Shown here: piece after piece, positions 52,477 through 61,908 of the stretch
Layout: each line of letters begins with the position of its first letter
Numbering within the stretch: position 1 is the stretch's first letter
Source of the DNA: Mucilaginibacter pedocola
Lineage (GTDB): Bacteria; Bacteroidota; Bacteroidia; Sphingobacteriales; Sphingobacteriaceae
DNA length: 64,000 nt
NCBI RefSeq assembly: GCF_002013915.1
Contig: NZ_MBTF01000002.1
Location: 186,001 to 250,000, forward strand
Direction of reading: 5' to 3'
Position numbers and translations under genes: made by a program
The notes under the pieces: generated by a model
What the model was told of the DNA's origin: nothing
The model's database searches: none
The model's input: only the letters and a program-made list of their open reading frames with translations

Positions 52477-53304
52477 ATGGAGAGCGAACTGGCAATAAGC
52501 GAAATGGCAGAGATCCTTGATGTGATCAGGGCTCGCTACAGCTACGATCTTGGCGGTTATGCCGAGGGTTCGTTGCGGCGCCGTTTTGTGCGCTTTGCCC
52601 AGATAGCTAACGTGCCGTTGGCCGACCTCAAATACCATATTACGAATGATGCTGCCTTTTTTTCGTGGCTGCTCGATTCGCTTACCGTTAACGTTACCGA
52701 GATGTTTCGCGACCCCGGCTTTTTCCGCGCCTTCCGCGAAACGGTTTTACCCGAGCTGGACAAGCATGCCGTGATACGCATTTGGCACGCGGGCTGCTCT
52801 ACCGGCGAGGAAGCATTTTCGATGGCGATATTACTGCACGAGAACGGTTTGCTGCCCCGTTGCCGCATTTACGCTACCGATCTGAATGCAAGCAATGTGG
52901 AGAAAGCGGCTCAGGGTATACTGCCGCTTGCCAAAATGAAGCAATACACTACCAATTACCAGCAGGCCGGCGGTGCGCATGATTTTTCGGGCTATTATAC
53001 TGCCCGGTACGATGGTGCCATAATAGACCGCGAATTGCGCCGCAACATCTATTGCTCGGTGCACAACCTGGCTACCGATGCCTCATTCAACCATTTCCAG
53101 TTGATATTGTGCCGCAATGTGCTTATCTACTTTAAACGGGCTCTACAAAACCGTGCGTTAGGCCTGTTCGCCGATAGCTTGGATGCAGGCGGCTACCTGG
53201 TGCTGGGTAATAACGAATCGATAAGTACATCGGCATTCGCTAAAAAATTTGCCGCTGTGGATAAACCATGGCGCATATATAAAACAGAACCCCTTCCCTC
53301 ATAG
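52477..53304 (+). CDS. cheR: CheR-type protein-glutamate methyltransferase
   Basis: The 275-residue protein has the CheR N-terminal helical domain and the SAM-binding core: VNVTEMFRDPGFF, WHAGCSTGEEAFSMAILL and IYATDLNASNVEKA, followed by LCRNVLIYF. It would add methyl groups to receptor-like glutamates. No chemoreceptor or cheB is in the window, so the target is likely a sensor in this cassette. It starts one base after the hybrid kinase gene and ends two bases before the REC-kinase gene. Confidence 0.93.
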   Translation: MESELAISEMAEILDVIRARYSYDLGGYAEGSLRRRFVRFAQIANVPLADLKYHITNDAAFFSWLLDSLTVNVTEMFRDPGFFRAFRETVLPELDKHAVIRIWHAGCSTGEEAFSMAILLHENGLLPRCRIYATDLNASNVEKAAQGILPLAKMKQYTTNYQQAGGAHDFSGYYTARYDGAIIDRELRRNIYCSVHNLATDASFNHFQLILCRNVLIYFKRALQNRALGLFADSLDAGGYLVLGNNESISTSAFAKKFAAVDKPWRIYKTEPLPS

Positions 53305-53306
53305 AT

Positions 53307-54419
53307 ATGATAAATTCTGAAAAACAACCATTCACCATTTTATTGGTTGACGACCGCGACGAGAACCTGGTGTCGCTCGAGAACATCCTCGAAGCGCCCA
53401 ACCGCATATTCCTTAAAGCACGCTCGGGTAACGAGGCACTTAAAGTAGCCCTTCGCAACGAGGATATTGGGTTGATAATGCTCGATGTGCAGATGCCAGA
53501 TATCGATGGTTTCGAGGTAGCTAACATCCTGAAATCGAACCCCAAAACGCGCGATATATCCATCATTTTCGTGACCGCTATTAATACCGAGTTGGAGCAT
53601 GTGCTGAAAGGTTACGCCGAAGGGGCGGTAGATTATTTGCAGAAACCGCTGCATATAGCGGTAACACAATCAAAGGTGAGGGTTTTTGAAGACCTGTACC
53701 TTTACCAGCGCGAACTAAGGAACACCATTGAACTGAAAGACAAGATAAATAAGCAACTGGAGCGCTTTATGTTCGTGGTGGCGCACGATCTGAAATCGCC
53801 CCTCGCCGGTGTGGTGAGCCTTTTACAATTCATGAAAGATGATGAACGTATCACTTCATCAGAAGAATTGCTCGATTACTTTAAGCTGATGCTGGATGCA
53901 TCTACCCACTTGGTGCAAATGATAGGTTCGATATTGGAGTACAGCCGCGATTCGCATAGCAAACATAGCCTCGAGGAGTTCGACGTGGATGACCTGGTGC
54001 GTGAGATGGCTAAGTTGCTTTTCCCACCAAGCCACATATCTATCGAGGTAGATAACAAGCTGCCGACCATACAGACGCACAAACTGAAATTACAGCAGGT
54101 GTTTCAAAACCTGCTCACCAATGCCATAAAGTATAACGATAAGCCAAAAGGTGAAATTGCCGTTGGCCACCAGGAAGATGGTGAATTTTATAAGTTTTAC
54201 GTGAAAGATAACGGTGCCGGCATAGCCAAAGAAGACCAGGAGCGTATCTTCAACCTGTTCGAAACCACTACCAACGCTTCCTCGCGCGATTCGAGCACGG
54301 GCGTGGGCCTCAACATCATGAAGATGCACGTGGAAGAGCAGGGCGGTAAGATCAGCGTAGATTCTGTTCCCGGCGAAGGCAGCACGTTCTATTTCCAGTG
54401 GTTGAAGCGGATGGTGTAA
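53307..54419 (+). CDS. Soluble REC-histidine kinase
   Basis: The 370-residue protein has an N-terminal receiver with Asp60 (LIMLDVQMPDIDG), a coiled coil, HisKA with His160 (VVAHDLKSPLAG) and HATPase_c (NLLTNAIKYN, DNGAGI, GVGLNIMKMH). It has no membrane helix. A receiver at the front of a kinase lets the upstream hybrid kinase control it. It is the last gene of the three-gene signalling operon and ends four bases before the converging gene at 54424. Confidence 0.95.
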   Translation: MINSEKQPFTILLVDDRDENLVSLENILEAPNRIFLKARSGNEALKVALRNEDIGLIMLDVQMPDIDGFEVANILKSNPKTRDISIIFVTAINTELEHVLKGYAEGAVDYLQKPLHIAVTQSKVRVFEDLYLYQRELRNTIELKDKINKQLERFMFVVAHDLKSPLAGVVSLLQFMKDDERITSSEELLDYFKLMLDASTHLVQMIGSILEYSRDSHSKHSLEEFDVDDLVREMAKLLFPPSHISIEVDNKLPTIQTHKLKLQQVFQNLLTNAIKYNDKPKGEIAVGHQEDGEFYKFYVKDNGAGIAKEDQERIFNLFETTTNASSRDSSTGVGLNIMKMHVEEQGGKISVDSVPGEGSTFYFQWLKRMV

Positions 54420-54423
54420 CGCA

Positions 54424-55467
54424 TTAAAGCATAGCTATCAATTCGGTAATGATCTGATAGGTGCATGCACGTTTACTTTTGCCCGCCGCTTGCCCGGCCC
54501 ACAGGGCAATAAAATCTTTAATGCTGTGTTGTTGCGCATACGCACGAATGCCACTCATCAGTTGGTTTTGAATGGTGTAGTAGGGGATAGAAAGTCCCGA
54601 TGCTTCCATCCTTGCCATAAACTCATTTTGTATACCTCGCGCCCACCTGCCCGAAAAGGCACGGGTGAGCGCAGTAGATGCATCCGTTGCGCTAAGCACC
54701 GCGTTTTTATAAGCTTCGCTGGCGGCACTCTCGTCGGCGGTGATGAACAAACTGCCCACCTGTATACCCGATGCACCGAGGGCAAAAGCCGCTTTTACGG
54801 TTGCTGCATTATAGATGCCGCCTGCTGCCAGTAATTGCAAGCTTACCGCATCTGCTATTTGAGGCAGTAGCGAGAACAAGCCAACCTGCGGTAACGGTTG
54901 GTCGGGCAAAAAACTACCCCGATGCCCGCCTGCCTCGATGCCCTGCACAGTAATGATATCTATGCCCGAATTTGTCAGTGCCACTGCTTCTGCAACACTG
55001 GTAGCTGTGCCGATGAGTATGGTGCCCTTCGCTTTTAAGGTACCGATAACTTCGGGCTTCAGGTTGCCGAATGTGAAGCTTACCATGCGGATGTTTTCTT
55101 CTAATAGAACCTCTACCAGGTCCTCGTAATAATAAAAACGAAAACTATCCGGATCCTGAGGCTGAAAGGGAATGCCAAATTCCTTGCATAATTCCGCCAA
55201 AAAAGCCTGCATCTTATCGATCTGCTGCTTATTAACTTCCGGTGCCGGTTGGTGTGCGAACAAGTTAACGGAGAAAGATTTGTTGGTTAGTGCTTTAGTG
55301 GCACGGATAAGCTCGCGGGTGCGATCGGGCGAAAGGCCGCCAACGGGTAACGAACCCAACGCACCGGTATTGACCGCGGCGGCTACCATGGCGGGCGTGG
55401 TTACTCCTAACATGGGTGCTTGTACAATAGGGTAGTCGATGTTAAGCAGTGTTTTTAGATCACGCAT
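54424..55467 (-). CDS. Nitronate monooxygenase-like FMN enzyme
   Basis: The 347-residue protein is a TIM barrel of the NMO/enoyl-ACP reductase FabK group: IVQAPMLGVTTPAMVAAAVNTGALGSLPVGG at the start, VSFTFGN, TVQGIEAGGHRGSF and ALGASGIQVGSLF in the FMN phosphate-binding part. It may detoxify nitronates or act on another substrate. I start at the ATG at 55465-55467. It is transcribed alone against the kinase operon and is divergent from the M81 gene. Confidence 0.9.
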   Translation of the reverse strand: MRDLKTLLNIDYPIVQAPMLGVTTPAMVAAAVNTGALGSLPVGGLSPDRTRELIRATKALTNKSFSVNLFAHQPAPEVNKQQIDKMQAFLAELCKEFGIPFQPQDPDSFRFYYYEDLVEVLLEENIRMVSFTFGNLKPEVIGTLKAKGTILIGTATSVAEAVALTNSGIDIITVQGIEAGGHRGSFLPDQPLPQVGLFSLLPQIADAVSLQLLAAGGIYNAATVKAAFALGASGIQVGSLFITADESAASEAYKNAVLSATDASTALTRAFSGRWARGIQNEFMARMEASGLSIPYYTIQNQLMSGIRAYAQQHSIKDFIALWAGQAAGKSKRACTYQIITELIAML

Positions 55468-55622
55468 GGTTGTTTCGGGCTTGATGTGTTGCAAGGTAGC
55501 AATTGTTGGCCAAGCGCATGCGCCTTACCTAACTAAGCTGCATTTTGTTATATTTGAGCATCGCCCCTCGTTCGCCTGTGCAGAGCGGGCATTTACACAT
55601 CGTTACCCCCACAAATATCTTT

Positions 55623-57164
55623 ATGAAGAAAATTATTTTTGCTGCTGTATTTTCTCTTACTATTAGCACAGTTTTGGCCCAAAAGCTTCCCAAAATTGCC
55701 ATAGCCGGTTTGGGCATCGAATCGAGCACCTTCTCGCCCGCGCTTACTGAGGAAGAAGCTTTTCACGCTACTTATGCCGCGGATGTTTTTTCGAGATACC
55801 CTTTTCTCGCTGCTGATTCTGCTTTGCGGAAACAGGCTAACTGGGTGCCTACGGTAGTTGGTAAATCGCTGCCCGGCGGTGCAGTTACCCGCGCGGCTTA
55901 TGAGTCGCTGGTGGGTAAAACCCTCGATTCGCTTAAAAAGCACCTGCCTTACGATGGCTTGTATTTTGATATCCACGGCGCCATGAGCGTGGTGGGGTTG
56001 GACGACCCCGAGGGCGACATGATCCAACGCATACGCAAAGTGGTGGGTTTTAAAACCATCATCTCCACCTCAATGGATCTGCATGGCAATGTATCCGAAC
56101 GCCTTGCCCAAAACTCCGATTTGATCACCTGCTACCGTATGGCCCCACACGAGGATGCCATGCAAACCAAAGCCAGGGCGGTAAAGAACCTGATCGACCG
56201 TATTAACAGCGGCAAGGGCAAACCGCTTTACAAAGCCTGGATACCCGTACCCGTATTGCTGCCCGGCGAAAAAACCAGTACCCGTATAGAACCCGGGAAG
56301 AGCATTTATGCTCAGGTGGCACCTGCATCGGTACAGCCCGGTATTGTTGATGCTGCTATTTGGATAGGCTATGCCTGGGCCGACGAACCGCGCAATCGTG
56401 CCGTAGTAATGGTTACCGGTGATGATAAACAAAAAGTAAAAATCACTGCCGAAAAACTGGCGCACTATTTTTGGGATAAACGCAACGAGTTCGCCTTTGT
56501 AGCGCCAACCGGAGACTTGAAATATTGTTTGGAAAAAGCATTGGCCAGCGCTAAACATCCTTTCTACATCAGCGACTCGGGCGATAACCCAACCGCCGGT
56601 GGTGCAGGTGATGCTACATGGACGCTGACCGAAATATTGAAACGCCCGGAGTTTAAAAGCGAAAGCGGCCCATCGTTGCTTTATGCCTCTATCCCCGGCC
56701 CCGAATTGGTTGCCAAAGCAATTGCCGCAGGTGTAGGCAAACCCGTTAGCGGAACAGCGGGTGCCGCAGTTGACGCAAGGTTCGCGCCGCCGGTGCAACT
56801 GAACGGAACGGTTGAATCTATTGTTTATGGCGATAAAGATGCCGAGGTGGAAGTTGTGGTGAAAGTGGGTAGCGTGCACGTCATCGTTACAAAAAAACGC
56901 AAGCCATACCATAAAGAGATCGATTTTACCCGCCTGGGCCTCAACCCCCGCACTGCTGACATTGTAGTAGTAAAAATTGGCTACCTTGAACCCGAACTAT
57001 ACGCCATGCGTGCCGACTGGCTGCTGGCCCTAACCCCCGGCGGCGTAGATCAGGATATTGAGCACCTGCCTTACAAGCGCATCGTTCGTCCCATGTTCCC
57101 CTTCGATAAAAACATGGCAGAACCCGATCTGTCGGCGAGGTTTATACCGTTGTCGGGGAAGTAA
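55623..57164 (+). CDS. Secreted M81-family metallopeptidase (MlrC-like)
   Basis: The 513-residue protein has a signal peptide (residues 1-19, cut after LAQ) and the M81/MlrC core: IAGLGIESSTFSP, the metal motifs YFDIHGAMS and SMDLHGNVS, MAPHEDAMQT, SDSGDNPTAGGAGD and a C-terminal domain. MlrC was first named for breakdown of linearised microcystin; most members have other unknown substrates. I start at the ATG at 55623 (MKKIIFAAV). It is divergent from the nitronate monooxygenase-like gene. Confidence 0.88.
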   Translation: MKKIIFAAVFSLTISTVLAQKLPKIAIAGLGIESSTFSPALTEEEAFHATYAADVFSRYPFLAADSALRKQANWVPTVVGKSLPGGAVTRAAYESLVGKTLDSLKKHLPYDGLYFDIHGAMSVVGLDDPEGDMIQRIRKVVGFKTIISTSMDLHGNVSERLAQNSDLITCYRMAPHEDAMQTKARAVKNLIDRINSGKGKPLYKAWIPVPVLLPGEKTSTRIEPGKSIYAQVAPASVQPGIVDAAIWIGYAWADEPRNRAVVMVTGDDKQKVKITAEKLAHYFWDKRNEFAFVAPTGDLKYCLEKALASAKHPFYISDSGDNPTAGGAGDATWTLTEILKRPEFKSESGPSLLYASIPGPELVAKAIAAGVGKPVSGTAGAAVDARFAPPVQLNGTVESIVYGDKDAEVEVVVKVGSVHVIVTKKRKPYHKEIDFTRLGLNPRTADIVVVKIGYLEPELYAMRADWLLALTPGGVDQDIEHLPYKRIVRPMFPFDKNMAEPDLSARFIPLSGK

Positions 57165-57181
57165 GGTTAGGTAAACTATCG

Positions 57182-57225
57182 TTTTGGGGCTGGTTAATAG
57201 CGAAATTATGTAACTTGCCCCAAAA
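57182..57225. repeat. Inverted repeat in gap before small secreted protein gene
   Basis: TTTTGGGGC (57182-57190) and GCCCCAAAA (57217-57225) are perfect complements around a 26-base spacer that overlaps a -7-like TAACTTGC. It ends 11 bases before the ATG at 57237. Confidence 0.4.
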
Positions 57226-57236
57226 ACACCTAAACT

Positions 57237-57806
57237 ATGCGCAAGTTCGTCCCTTTTTTAATTTTAATGCTTAGTGCAGCCATATCGCAAGCACAATATT
57301 TAAATTCCGGCTGGAAGCCCGGTAGCTATTATGACCTGGCCGGAAATAAAGTTTCGGGGCTGATCTCGTGGCAGCCGCCCGGTATGGGCACAACATGGGG
57401 CGACGATCACATTATCAGCTTCAAAAAAGAGAAAGCGGACAAAAAGATCAAGATAAGTACGTATGAGCTGAAGGCTTTTACAGTAGCTGCAGATAGCTTT
57501 GTAGTATCAAACGATACTACTTTGGATGAGAATGTTTTAAGGGTAGAGCTAAACACCCCGCTCAAAATTTACCGCTTATTTCAGGGCTATCCCGGAGGAC
57601 CGCAACAGGGCCCTTCTACATCATCACACTATTACTATGGGGTTAACCCGGATTATGTAACCCGGCTAACCCGTAAAAATTTTATGGAAGTGATGGAAAA
57701 CGTATTAGTAGATAAACCGGAGCTTTGGGCGCAGGTAAAAAATAAGGATTTGCGTTACGGCGATATGGAGGAGATTATACAAGCTTACCACGAAAAGCCT
57801 AAATAA
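57237..57806 (+). CDS. Secreted protein of unknown function
   Basis: The 189-residue protein has a signal peptide (residues 1-19, cut after SQA) and a mature part with YYDLAGNKVSGLISW and EKADKKIKISTYELKAF segments, mostly strands. No family is recognised. The gene is alone, 72 bases after the M81 gene, and ends at a bidirectional hairpin terminator. Confidence 0.6.
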   Translation: MRKFVPFLILMLSAAISQAQYLNSGWKPGSYYDLAGNKVSGLISWQPPGMGTTWGDDHIISFKKEKADKKIKISTYELKAFTVAADSFVVSNDTTLDENVLRVELNTPLKIYRLFQGYPGGPQQGPSTSSHYYYGVNPDYVTRLTRKNFMEVMENVLVDKPELWAQVKNKDLRYGDMEEIIQAYHEKPK

Positions 57807-57839
57807 CCGTGGAGTGTAATTCCACCATGTATAAACACA

Positions 57840-57867
57840 AACGCCCCAGCCTTTCGGCCGGGGCGTT
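57840..57867. terminator. Bidirectional hairpin between convergent genes
   Basis: AACGCCCC (57840-57847) pairs with GGGGCGTT (57860-57867), with inner GCC-TTTC-GGC. It is 33 bases after the plus-strand stop and 26 bases from the minus-strand stop. Confidence 0.85.
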
Positions 57868-57893
57868 GTGCTTTTGAGAGATGGAACGGTTGA

Positions 57894-58856
57894 TTATGCT
57901 AATAGTTTCTTTAAATAATTGTAGCTATTGGTAACGTTTTGCAGGGGCTGCGGGGCCTGGTCCTGCTCTACGAAGAAGTACTTCATGCCCGAATCTTTTG
58001 CATGGTCGAAGGCGTCTTTAAAATCAACAATGCCGGTGCCTACTTCGGCTGGGGCTTTGTTCACCTTATCCATATCCTTCGCATGCCATAGCGGGAAACG
58101 GCCCGGGTGCTGTTTGAACAACGCTTTAGGATCTTGCCCGGCTTTGGTTGCCCAGCCCAGGTCAAGCTCCATTTTTACCAGGTTCTTGTCGGTATTGGTC
58201 AGGATGTAATCGAACGGACGGTGCCCTTCAACCATATCAAACTCGGTGGCGTGATTGTGATAGGCAAACTGTACGCCATTCTTTTTGCAGGCCTCGCCGG
58301 CTTTATTGAATATCTCCACCGCTGCTTTCATTTGGTCCATAGTGTCCACAGGGATGCTGGCGCAAACCAGGTAACTTAAACCGCCTTCGGCTGCTTCATC
58401 AGCTAACTTTTGATAGTCGCTTTTCAGCGTAGGTATGGTACCGAAGAATTTGAAACGCTCCATCATTTGTTTGGCCTTGGCATCATCACCACCAAGGTTC
58501 TTCTTGATCATCTCCTCCAGCTTGGCCATATCAAAAGGCGCGCCCATTACGTGGTGCGAACGCCAGTGCATGCCCATATCTTTGGCCATGGCAGCAAACT
58601 CTTTCGGTTTCATGCCATAGTAGTAGCCTTTGGGCGTAGCCGCGGTTTCCAGCTCTTTAAAACCAATGCCGGCCACTTTCTCTAAAGTACCTTTGGTATC
58701 TGCCACCATCAGGTCTGATAGGGTGTAGAGTTGTATGCCAATATCGTCCCGGTATTTTGGTGCGGCCAAAAGGACCGCCTGGCTTAGTTTCGGTAAAAGC
58801 AGGCTGCCTAATGCAAGCGCGCCGGTATTTTTTAAAAACGATCTTCTGTTAGTCAT
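57894..58856 (-). CDS. Exported sugar-phosphate isomerase/epimerase-like protein
   Basis: The 320-residue protein starts with a Tat-like NRRSFLKNTG and a hydrophobic stretch, then a xylose-isomerase-like TIM barrel (IGIQLYTLSDLM, FAYHNHATEF, MELDLGWATKAG, WHAKDMDK) with a C-terminal VEQDQ Glu. Such proteins isomerise or epimerise sugars with a divalent metal, often on oxidised sugars. It lies 19 bases downstream of the PQQ-dehydrogenase gene in the same operon and probably processes its product. Confidence 0.9.
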   Translation of the reverse strand: MTNRRSFLKNTGALALGSLLLPKLSQAVLLAAPKYRDDIGIQLYTLSDLMVADTKGTLEKVAGIGFKELETAATPKGYYYGMKPKEFAAMAKDMGMHWRSHHVMGAPFDMAKLEEMIKKNLGGDDAKAKQMMERFKFFGTIPTLKSDYQKLADEAAEGGLSYLVCASIPVDTMDQMKAAVEIFNKAGEACKKNGVQFAYHNHATEFDMVEGHRPFDYILTNTDKNLVKMELDLGWATKAGQDPKALFKQHPGRFPLWHAKDMDKVNKAPAEVGTGIVDFKDAFDHAKDSGMKYFFVEQDQAPQPLQNVTNSYNYLKKLLA

Positions 58857-58875
58857 TATCAGTTTTATTTAGTTT

Positions 58876-61761
58876 TTATTGTTTTACATCATTGAATTTC
58901 ACGCTCGAAACCGACATCAGCGGCTCCAATGGTTTGGCCTTGGCATTCTTAAACACAAAATAAATATCGTGCTGGCCCGATGCCCCGTTGATATTGATCT
59001 TGGTGGCCATGCCGCCCATCAGTTTGGCAAAATCGGCCATGCTTGGTCCCTTTGTTTTTTTGGCGGGGCCTTTGGCCGTAGGGGCTGCCACTTTAGAGCC
59101 GCCCTTGGTTTGCGCCGCATTAGCTGCATTCATTAGGGCCGCGAATGGATTCACCGGCGCTACGTTAGCGGTGCCTAACAGTTGCCCGTCGGGTTTATCA
59201 AGGTGTATCTCTATGTTGCCACCTACAAAGCCTTGCGAGGGGTTGGCCGTTGCCATTAGTGCCACTTGCTGTACGCCGGTAAGATCGATGTTTTTGTAGG
59301 CGAAATAGCCGTCGTTTTTAGGGCGGATATTGGTGCTCACGGTAAACATCGCCTCGACTATCTTCTCGGCATTGTGCAGAATATTGGCATCGCCGCTGCT
59401 GTATTGCGAACTGTGTAGCTGGATAGTTTTTTCGGTAGTTAAAGCTGGTACCGCGCCTGCGCCTTTATCGGTATACGCCGCGCGGATGATCATGGTGCCG
59501 GTGCCGGCATCGCCTGCAGGCAATTGCTCGGTATAGCTGCCGGCCAGCGGCAGGGTGCTTATGTTTTTATCGTTAGAGCCAAGTATGTAGGCCGTAATAG
59601 TGCGTGCATCGGCAAGGCTCATGGCCGGGTGTGCAGGCATATTCACTTCGCCCCAAACACCACCACCGCCGCCGCGGATCTTTTTAGGCAGGCTATCAAG
59701 CGCCCAGGCGTATTTGGCTTTATATTTATCGGCTATAGCAGTAAACATTGGCCCAACCGACTTGCTGTTAACGTTATGGCATACTTTGCAATCGCTTTTG
59801 GCAATTAATGCAGCAGCCACCGCAAAACGCGTAGAGGCATCAACACTGCGTTGCTGTTGGTTCACTACCGCCATATCAAAGCCTTCAGATACATAGTCAA
59901 CACTCACGGCAACTTGTTTAGGGTCAACCTTGCCGTCTTCTTTATCGGCAACCTTTACATCGTAAACTACCGGCTTGCCGGGGAAGAACATGGTTTTGTT
60001 GCTGCTCAGCGTTAGTGCAACTGCCGGTGGCTCGTTACCCGCTACAATTTTAAGCGATTTGCTGTTTTTAGCGCCCGATGGATCGGTAACGGTAAGCGAT
60101 ACGTTATAAACACCGGCTTTATCAAGCGTAAGATTTGAAGTTGAATCTTTCAGCGTTTCTACGGTTTTGCCCGAGGCATCTTTCACCGCCCACTCGTATT
60201 TCAATTCGTCGCCATCAAAATCTTTTGTACCGGCCGATGATAGGGTTACTTTCAAAGGCACAACACCGCCGCTAACATTTGCCGATGCATTTACTACCGG
60301 AACACGGTTGCCGCTGTTGTAAGTGATGCGCACCAGCTTGGCGTTCTCGCTTTTGCGGAACCAGTTGCTGCCATATTCCAGTACATATAAGTCGCCGTTC
60401 GAGGCAAATTTGATATCGATAGGCTCCACAGGGTGATAATCGGGCAGGAATTGCTCCATGCTATCGTAATCGCCATTCTCCTTCATTTTTATCGACATGA
60501 TCCAGCCGCGTGTTAGGTCGGCAGCTATCCATTTGCCTTCGTAGTAAGATGGGAAAGTAGTTTTTGCATTCTTGAAATTATCCTTATGGAATACTGGCCC
60601 GCCCACAGCGCAGCGGCCGCCCGTACCCACTTTAGGGAATTTTTCGGATACGCCGTAAGGGTATGATATAAATGCCGGTTGCGCGGTAGGTAATTCGGTT
60701 AGCCCTGTATTGTTTACCGACTTGTTAACGGGGTGCGCGGGGTCTTGCGGAGCACCCACTTTATCGGTTTTATAATCGTACATGGGGTAGCCCACATTCT
60801 CGCCAATAAAATATGGCCAGCCGAAGAAACCTGCTTTTCGTGCCTGGTTCAGTTCATCCCTACCTGCCCGGGTAGTTTTGCTGTCCTCGCTGGCATCGGG
60901 GCCAACTTCGCCCCAGTATAAAAAGCCGGTTTTACTATCAACGGATGGCCGCCATGGGTTACGGTCGCCCATTACATAAATTTCGGGGCGGGTTTTTGGT
61001 GTACCTTTCGGGAACAGGTTACCTTCGGGGATGGTGTAAGTACCATTTTCTTCGGGGTGGATGCGGAGAATTTTACCGCGCAGGTCGTTGGTGTTGCCGG
61101 CTCCGCGCTGGTCGTCCCAGCTGGTACGGTTAGGGCGCTCATCGGTTTGCGATTTATCAGCCACGTTGCCCGTGTTGTTACCAACGGTAATATACAGGTT
61201 GTAGCTCGCGTCCCAGGTCATGCCGCCACCGGTGTGGCAGCAAACTTCGCGTTGCTTGGGTATCTCCAGCAGTACCTTTTCTGAACCTTCTATCAGTTTA
61301 TCATCGCGCAGTTCCCAGCGGCTCAATACATCTTTCTTTTCGGTTGGGTGCGAGTAGAAGAGGTATGCCCAGTGGTTTTTGTCGAAATTAGGGTCGATGG
61401 TGAAACCGATGAAGCCCTCTTCGGCTTCGGTAACTACGCCCTCGGCACTGGTGTATTTTGTATTTACGGGGATGGTTGAAACAAGGGTGATGGAGTTGGT
61501 TGATGGGTCGAACAGTTTCAAACCGCCTTTGCGTTCGTTGATATAAACACGGCCATCGTTCAGTACCTCAAAGTTCATGGGCTCGTCTAAATCACCTGTT
61601 TTGGTGAGGGCGATGGGGGTAAAGCGGTTGTCGTCGGGTTTTTTGCCATCGTCGGCAGCCTGGTTGGGGGAGCAGGAGTACATGAGCAAACAAGCAGCCG
61701 AAACCATCAGCGCCTGCACGTACCCGCCGCGAAAGCGCAGCTTGCGTAAAAAATGTTGCAT
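58876..61761 (-). CDS. Multidomain lipoprotein: sugar dehydrogenase, PKD, cytochrome c
   Basis: The 961-residue protein has a lipobox (LMYSC) and, in order: a glucose/sorbosone-dehydrogenase-type beta-propeller (about 40-470, with HTGGGMTW, NDLRGKILR, and WRPSVDSKT), a PKD-like domain (about 480-570), a class I cytochrome c with CKVCH near 655-659, and a C-terminal carbohydrate-binding-like domain. A low-complexity Ala/Lys/Gly stretch lies near 880-915. It probably oxidises sugars at the outer membrane and hands electrons to its own heme. It shares an operon with the isomerase. Confidence 0.88.
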   Translation of the reverse strand: MQHFLRKLRFRGGYVQALMVSAACLLMYSCSPNQAADDGKKPDDNRFTPIALTKTGDLDEPMNFEVLNDGRVYINERKGGLKLFDPSTNSITLVSTIPVNTKYTSAEGVVTEAEEGFIGFTIDPNFDKNHWAYLFYSHPTEKKDVLSRWELRDDKLIEGSEKVLLEIPKQREVCCHTGGGMTWDASYNLYITVGNNTGNVADKSQTDERPNRTSWDDQRGAGNTNDLRGKILRIHPEENGTYTIPEGNLFPKGTPKTRPEIYVMGDRNPWRPSVDSKTGFLYWGEVGPDASEDSKTTRAGRDELNQARKAGFFGWPYFIGENVGYPMYDYKTDKVGAPQDPAHPVNKSVNNTGLTELPTAQPAFISYPYGVSEKFPKVGTGGRCAVGGPVFHKDNFKNAKTTFPSYYEGKWIAADLTRGWIMSIKMKENGDYDSMEQFLPDYHPVEPIDIKFASNGDLYVLEYGSNWFRKSENAKLVRITYNSGNRVPVVNASANVSGGVVPLKVTLSSAGTKDFDGDELKYEWAVKDASGKTVETLKDSTSNLTLDKAGVYNVSLTVTDPSGAKNSKSLKIVAGNEPPAVALTLSSNKTMFFPGKPVVYDVKVADKEDGKVDPKQVAVSVDYVSEGFDMAVVNQQQRSVDASTRFAVAAALIAKSDCKVCHNVNSKSVGPMFTAIADKYKAKYAWALDSLPKKIRGGGGGVWGEVNMPAHPAMSLADARTITAYILGSNDKNISTLPLAGSYTEQLPAGDAGTGTMIIRAAYTDKGAGAVPALTTEKTIQLHSSQYSSGDANILHNAEKIVEAMFTVSTNIRPKNDGYFAYKNIDLTGVQQVALMATANPSQGFVGGNIEIHLDKPDGQLLGTANVAPVNPFAALMNAANAAQTKGGSKVAAPTAKGPAKKTKGPSMADFAKLMGGMATKININGASGQHDIYFVFKNAKAKPLEPLMSVSSVKFNDVKQ

Positions 61762-61829
61762 ATGTTTGGTTAAATTGGTTTATTGGTACGCCGCCCGGGT
61801 GCTGAACAGGCTGGGCATCAACCGAATTT

Positions 61830-61897
61830 CATTTGTTGAAATTCAATTAATGAACGAATGTATAAAATTGTAATTACATTTGTTGAAATTCAATAAA
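61830..61897. promoter_or_regulatory. Direct-repeat operator of NrtR-like regulator
   Basis: A 21-base word occurs twice, at 61830-61850 and 61877-61897, differing at one position (61848/61895). Each has the 11-base palindrome TTGAAATTCAA (start 61836 and 61883). Spacing is 47 bases. The sites lie between the divergent sugar operon and the regulator gene, the second one 11 bases before its start. Confidence 0.65.
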
Positions 61898-61908
61898 TAA
61901 TTTTTTGC

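Noticed and set aside
56070..56912. Minus-strand 280-codon frame within the M81 gene
   Set aside because: No domain and odd composition (Gly, Phe, Asn-rich); shadow of the sense gene.
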